Shown here: positions 58,400 through 64,000 of the stretch, one piece after another
How the letters are laid out: each line of letters starts with the position of its first letter
Position numbering within the stretch: the first letter of the stretch is position 1
Origin: Ehretia macrophylla
Taxonomy: Eukaryota; Streptophyta; Magnoliopsida; Boraginales; Ehretiaceae
Reading direction: 5' to 3'
DNA: 64,000 nt
Assembly: GCA_037974665.1 (NCBI GenBank)
Contig: CM075782.1
Span: forward strand, 43,018,851 to 43,082,850
The notes under the pieces: generated by a model
The model's database searches: none
Seen by the model: only the letters and a program-made list of their open reading frames with translations
What the model was told of the DNA's origin: nothing
Program-made: the position numbers and the translations under genes

Positions 58400-60434
58400 T
58401 CAATCACTTGAGCATTCAGGGTGTTGTGGTGAGTTCTTTGCACAATAATCATAAGTCATGTATGTCTTCCTTGTAAATTCCAATAGTTGTTTCAGAAAAG
58501 GACCCAGTTCCCAATAATTTTCCTTATTCAAAAAGTACTCAAAAGAGGAACAATTTGTGGTGTTTTGGTACGCACAGCCAGTTATGTTAAAATCTTGATA
58601 GTGTGCTATAAATGGTGCATGAAACTAATCAACCTTTCCTGCCCATTCACCACTCCATATACTTGCCTCTATTCTCATAGGCTTTGTTGGGTAATTCACT
58701 CCTAGTGCACTCTTGTTCTTGAACACTGTTATGGGAATTTCGTCCATGAAAAAACCTTAGAAAAGGTAATCAAATAAGTTATTACGTGGTAAGGAGGAGT
58801 TCAGGGTACGAAACTCCAGTTGTATACGATTACAATATTGAAACTCTTTTACAACACTTTGAATGAAAAATTAAAAATCATTGAAATATGTGTTGCAATG
58901 ATTTTTCAGCCATGGTAGAAATCAAAACTGTTTGCAAAGGTTTGAAAGGATAAATATTTTTTTATCATTTTTTGTTGATAATTACTCATGAGATTACTTT
59001 TTAGCAACTAATTTTTGTAATTTAATTGCAACGGTTTTTAAATCCATTGCTTGTTGTTCACAAAAAATTATCAAAACAATATTTGAAAAAGAATCATATC
59101 CAAAACTAAGGTTTTTATCATTTTGTAATAATTTTAAATGTTTCACCAGATAAAAAATGTGATAATTGGAGTTTGAAAAGTTATTAAGTATATAAAGGAG
59201 AACTCATGCATGAGACTCCCTTTATCTGCGGGGTTCGTAAAGGGTAATTGATATAGGAAACTATAACATAAAATTAGAACGATAACCATATGGGAAGAGA
59301 AGAAATAATTATAAAGGCAGAACATTAACTATATCCTTACACTATTTGGTGTTGGTTCTAGAGAATGGTGTAAGAGTGGAAATCTTCTGAAGGATCAAAC
59401 CAGAGTTGAAATCTTTGTTCTCTATGGCCATCATCATTAGCAAACACATTTGTTTGTAAAATGCCCTTTGTTCCAATGAACTCAAAATCAAGCTCATCAT
59501 GTAATCTTTCATCCTGCTCACCTTTAGCAGACACAACTGTATAGCAATACAAAAAGAGTTTACTGTAAGAAAAAATCTTTTAATTCAGACCAAGTCGCAA
59601 TATGAGAGACGTGTGGGTTCATCCATCTAAGGAGTCTACAAACGCCTCTCAGCCGAATTAATCTGGCTGATTGTTCAAAAGAGCGACCCTGCCTTATTGT
59701 AATGTTCACTACTTATATATAGTTGACAAACATAGAGATAATTAATGATCAAACCATGTAAAAGTTAAAAGGCAATGTTATTACAAATTAAGAAGCTTGT
59801 AATTATTCCTTCTGTTGTTTTGTTTGGGATCTTGAATCTGATATGAAATAATCCCGATCAAAACTCCGATTTGGACCTAAAGCCAGACCCTGCGTTATTG
59901 TAAACATCACTAATAATGTTATAAAAAATTATGTTTTATTCAAAATTGTATGCAGACACTAGAAAAAAAATACTAATATTATAGCCAAACAAAATTCTAG
60001 AATTCACCCCTAAATTTATCCCCTTATGATTTAATAGATTGCAACTCATTCCCTTTTTGTGTTCAGTAACAACGGGAGGTCTTCAGTCACATTCTTATAA
60101 ATTATAAAGGTTTTAAGATTATTACAATACAAAAGAATTTGACGTGTAATTTTGACGAAGTACGGGGAGATTTTTAGGCTTAGTTGGCATGCATGCAAGC
60201 ATTCATAAATCTACATGAACGAAGAAAAAGAAGGAAATGTTTTTCAAGTGTTGACAATAACCTGAAGAATTATCCATCAAAAGTTGTACTTCAGATCTTT
60301 CGTTAACTAGCGAAAAATGATTTAACCCCCATAGAGGAAACTAGTTCTTGTTGAAATTATTTTCAATTTCATTTGCACGGATGAGGATAACATTGAGAAA
60401 AATGCTTAAAATATTGAGGAAAAAAGGGAGCCAT
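58400..60434 (-). pseudogene. XTH pseudogene, copy 3
   Basis: All four exons are traceable: exon 1 from 60434, exon 2 from 59889, exon 3 59536-59339, exon 4 about 58754-58400. It is the most damaged copy. An extra T in the T run after MAPFF shifts the signal peptide. Exon 2 has TGA at 59860-59858 for a Gly and a four-base insertion at its end. Exon 3 lost a base at its start and has TAG at 59360-59358 for the Trp of ILWNQ (shared with copy 2). The exon 4 acceptor region is altered, and the Trp of VDWSHAP is TAG near 58628. [10 protein letters not shown] and the glycine-rich neighbourhood remain readable. Confidence 0.85.
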
Positions 60435-62957
60435 ATAGAGAGAAATAAAACAAATAATTTAGCAAGTTAAATCAATTGATGCATTGCTCTTTGTTTCTTG
60501 CTCTTTCTTTATATATATTTTTTCATAACATTATTAATCAATTGATAATAGTAACATTATTAATCAATTGACCATTATAATTTATATTCATGGCAAGTTT
60601 ATTGAAGAAATTCAATGCAGATTTTAGCAATTAACTTTATAAAGATGAATAATGAAATTATATATGTAAATTACCATGATATTTTACGGTTTTGGTTATT
60701 CTTGAAATTTGATTATATTGGTTTCGATTTTATACTGTATGGCACTCAATGCAAAAGTTGACTAAGCTTTCTCTTTATCTGCTTATGTTAGATTTCACAA
60801 ATCATAGCGTTGAACTCAATAGGCAAATTTATAAATTCCTCTATAACATCTTAAATTTTTTATGAGGTTGTCATTTAATATGGTATCAGAATTCAGGTTA
60901 ATAAATTATTTTGGGTTCAAGTCTCAACGTCACCTATTTGAAAATATTAAAACTATACACATAAAAGGCTAAAAACAAACATGCGTGCATGTACGAGAAC
61001 ATATTGAAGATAAAAAATAAATATAATAAACTAGTGCCAAAATCTTGAGCAATCAATCTACTACCAAAGTCTTAAGTAAATAATTACCTGGATTTGGTCG
61101 ATGGAATTGGAATGCAGTTATTGAACCGTTAATCATGGTGATCATTACAATTATCAATTATATATCTAATTATATTATTATACCTTTTGGAACAAATGAA
61201 CTTCATAAAATTTTGCGGAATTCATTTATAAATTTAATTTTTGGTGTTTGTAAGCACCTTTTAAAAAAAAATAAAAATCAAAGATTTGTTAATCCTAGAT
61301 TTGCTCAAGCTTTATCCAAAATAGTTGTTCATTTTAAAGCCTAAATTGCCCTCTAAATTTTATTTCCTTTTATTATTATTCTTATTCTTTCGTTCTCATT
61401 CCTTATATATTTAATTCTTCATGCAAGATTCTTTACAGAAATTCTTTTCCATTTCTTAACCCAAGTTTCTTTTTCGTCTTCAAATTAGAAGCTCAAATCA
61501 TGAGTTATTTATTTATCCATCATTATTTTCAGGTAATTTTAACATACTTTACTATCTAAATTATTTATTCTTGTTATGTATTCATCAATACTAATTAATT
61601 AAGTTTAATCTTAAATTAATCCTATTGATCAAATACATATTAGTGTCAAAATTTCAAAAGTAGATCTTCAAAATATAAGGACGAAAAAGAAATATCTACA
61701 ATAAATATATTTACAAATCACATAATTGACTTAGTATTGATAAACAGTTCCAAATAAGAGAATTTATTTGTAAATACAAATCCTCATGAAATTTATTTAT
61801 AAGTCAAATGAATTTTATACCACAAATACTTCCAAATGCTCTAGTTTGTTATACATTACTTTCATCTTCTTTATTCAAATCAGGGAAGATTACATATCAT
61901 CTTATATAACTTTTTTCTGGTCAAGAAATTATCTTAATTAGAGAAGAAGAAATATACGCACAATTCCATTTTCCTATGGTATAGGTTGTCAAATAGACAA
62001 CATTTATGAGAAAGTTGTCAAACTAATAAGCTTTCTTTGCACTATTTATTCGTATTTAGCATATGAATTTATTCGAGCAATAGGAATTAAGGCACATATG
62101 GCAAGTGATTTTGATCCTCAATAGCTAGAGTGTTTGCATTCAAAACGAGAGTTTAGGATAAAATGTTTAACTTGTGTATTTCCAAACGTGATTTTTAACA
62201 ATTATATATACAACTTTTGGCCAAAGATTATTTCAACACATCTAACTCCTCAAAATAATCTCATTATACATTTATCATTCTTAATGATGAACAAAATATA
62301 AAATGAAAATTCTTACGTTATTTCACTTTTTGAAATCTTTTTTTTTCTTTTTCATTTGAATGAGGCTTAGCCAATCTCTGAGGAAAGAAATACACTAGTG
62401 TGAGTATCCATTTTGGCTATTTGACAACTATCTTGGGGAATGTTTCACATTTCTTGTATTTCTCCAAAAAAGCGAGAAGAGCACTAAGAATATTGTAAAC
62501 ACTAGCACTTTCGTCTTAGGCCAGAAATGGAAATCCAATCCGCACACCCATTTATCTCTCAATAGATGTTTCAAAGATTGAAGCCCATATTTTCTTGAAG
62601 GATTGTTTTACAATCATCAAGCTTGAATTTGAAGGGGTTACAAGAACGTACTACTTACATTTCTCTCTTGCATAACCGGGTCTTAAACAATGAACGAGTC
62701 ATTTAAAAAAAAAAAATTTATCTCATGATACCCTTAACTTAATTGTCTCACAAACTTGGGTTTGTTTGGAGCGTTCTATTTATTTTTTGGTTTTTTTTTT
62801 TTTTTGATAGTTTTCAATATGGTTTTTAAAAAAGAAAGAACATAAAATTTGTTTGAGTATAATTATTTCTCTGACCAAGTTTTTACGATGAAGATGTCCT
62901 TCAAATTAAATAATCAGTTTTTTTTCTTTTATTAAAAATTTTTTGAATAATTTAATT
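60435..62957. other. Array spacer C, copy 3
   Basis: A/T-rich, aligned with 30894-33470. It has lost about 60 bases near 61270-61330 and has a few small insertions (for example near 61785-61810). No gene recognised. Confidence 0.6.
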
Positions 62958-62962
62958 AAGTT

Positions 62963-63949
62963 TGTTAGACAATTAAATTGATTGTGATTTGATTGTTAAG
63001 ACAATTAAATTAATTAGAATTTGATTGGCTATGTTTTAGCAAAACTTTTGTTATTTCCATATGCGTGTTTTTGCCTTTTGAATTTTGCAGGAAAAATATT
63101 ATGGTAACTTACCATAAAAGAGGGAGCTTTGTCATAATGAAGGAATTACATTGATTGCATATTCATAAGGAAATGAAGCATAAAAGGAATATTAGGGTTT
63201 TATGGGAAGAGGCATTTCTTGAAGCCCAAGACAAGATGTCCAAGCAGCAATCTTGTATTTATATGCAGCAGCAGTCACGACAAAAATTAGCAAGCAGAGA
63301 AAGTGCATCAAAAGAATATAAAGAAAGTTATGTCCAGTGTTCCATATCATGTTGCAACACGATCTGTGTTTCAGTATTTGATTATATTAAGTGTTGCAAT
63401 TTGAGTGTTTAAATAGTTTTTCCTTGTTCATTCTTCGGGAGAAGAATGTGTAGTTCTCGGGAGAGAACGTTGTAAGTCGAGGGGAACTCACCAAACCAAA
63501 GTTCATTGAAGAGTTCACCATCAAGGCGTCAAAGGTTAAGAGGGAGCATTTACTTGTGTAAGTCCATTGATGTTGTAACTTATTATATTGCTTAATAAAC
63601 AGGTTTATTGGACCAGGGGAGGTCCTGTGGACGTAAACCGCACGGTTGAACCACATTAAATCTTGGTGTCATTGTTTCTTTTACAAGTTTTATCTTTCCG
63701 CTGCTGTTTACTGTTATTACTTATGTTGGAACATTAAGTGAAACAAACTGACCAAACAAGAAACAGATTGCTAACGGTCTGTGACTGAATTAATATTTCT
63801 GTTAATGTTGCAACATCACGTGTAACAGAGTTGTTTTTCATCAAGTAGTTACATCTGTCATTTTCATTCGTCACAGAGTTCTGTCAATTGAACAACTTTG
63901 ATATTGTACCTTGAAATTAATCCATACTCATGCTGCACAACTTCTAACA
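62963..63949. mobile_element. Solo LTR, 987 bases, probably copia type
   Basis: It starts TGTTAGAC and ends TTCTAACA, bounded by a perfect five-base duplication AAGTT (62958-62962 and 63950-63954). Unit 2 shows the empty site (AATTAAATTACTATC, 33465-33479). Inside are an AATAAA near 63593 and GTAAACCGCACGGTTGAACC, reminiscent of copia LTR ends. Short frames within it are not genes. The assignment to copia is inferred from ends and length. Confidence 0.9.
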
Positions 63950-64000
63950 AAGTTACTATCAATTTGTTAATTAACTATTTAACATTATTATTTAATTAAC

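Larger units (their letters stand above)
39848..64000. repeat. Tandem array unit 3, partial (RNase H relic, XTH3)
   Basis: Bases 39848-40944 and 57367-57950 match 12053-13736, and 58005-62957 match the XTH and spacer blocks. The matching spacer sequence resumes at 63950 behind a solo LTR. Its UGT gene, if present, would lie beyond the window. The 16.4-kb insertion 40945-57366 splits the unit. Confidence 0.82.

Noticed and set aside
63155-63412. 85-codon plus-strand frame near the window end
   Set aside because: Wholly inside the solo LTR 62963-63949; LTRs often hold short chance frames.

Overview
This window is nuclear DNA from a flowering plant, most likely a eudicot. The evidence is two intact UDP-glycosyltransferase genes with a plant PSPG box, three xyloglucan endotransglucosylase (XTH) relics, GT-AG introns of about 80-100 bases, Ty1/copia and Tat-type Ty3/gypsy retrotransposons, PIF/Harbinger DNA transposons, MITEs, SINE-like repeats and a decayed plastid-type 16S rRNA fragment. 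I cannot name the species.

Layout. Bases 1-4155 are the right-hand part of a PIF/Harbinger transposon. It has an intact transposase (210-1325, +), a convergent Myb-like ORF1 broken by one stop (1419-2335, -), a 99-base A/T-rich minisatellite, an extremely C-rich tract, and a terminal cluster of transposase-site-like repeats. Bases 4518-9212 are a complete but coding-dead copia element with matching LTRs and a GCTTT target duplication. Behind it lie a 16S rRNA scrap (9218-9326) and a broken SAM-domain gene (9455-10330, -).

From about 12053 to the end the window is a tandem segmental array. Each unit carries, in order, an RNase H relic, an XTH pseudogene (-), a long A/T-rich spacer, a 244-base SINE-like element, a minisatellite, and a UGT87A-like gene (+). 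Unit 1 runs about 12053-28079, unit 2 about 28080-39847, and unit 3 starts near 39848 and leaves the window. Both UGT genes are intact (462 codons each, about 97% identical in protein). All three XTH copies are dead, with mostly different lesions. The copies have diverged by private insertions: a TIR element (21407-22732) and nested MITEs (26386-28079) in unit 1, a small MITE in the XTH2 intron, and a solo LTR in unit 3.

The largest insertion is a nest in unit 3. A long-TIR DNA element (40945-57366) holds a 15.5-kb Tat/Retand-like gypsy element (41492-56996), which in turn holds a 2.6-kb solo LTR inside its gag. The gypsy element has two RNase H domains, two sets of tandem repeats built on a shared CCTAC/GGTAGG motif, and a spliced antisense gene (51900-53928, -).

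The only genes that look functional are the two UGTs and possibly the Harbinger transposase. The retroelement genes and the XTHs are relics. Their stops are often TGG changed to TAG or TGA, which fits decay of methylated cytosines.
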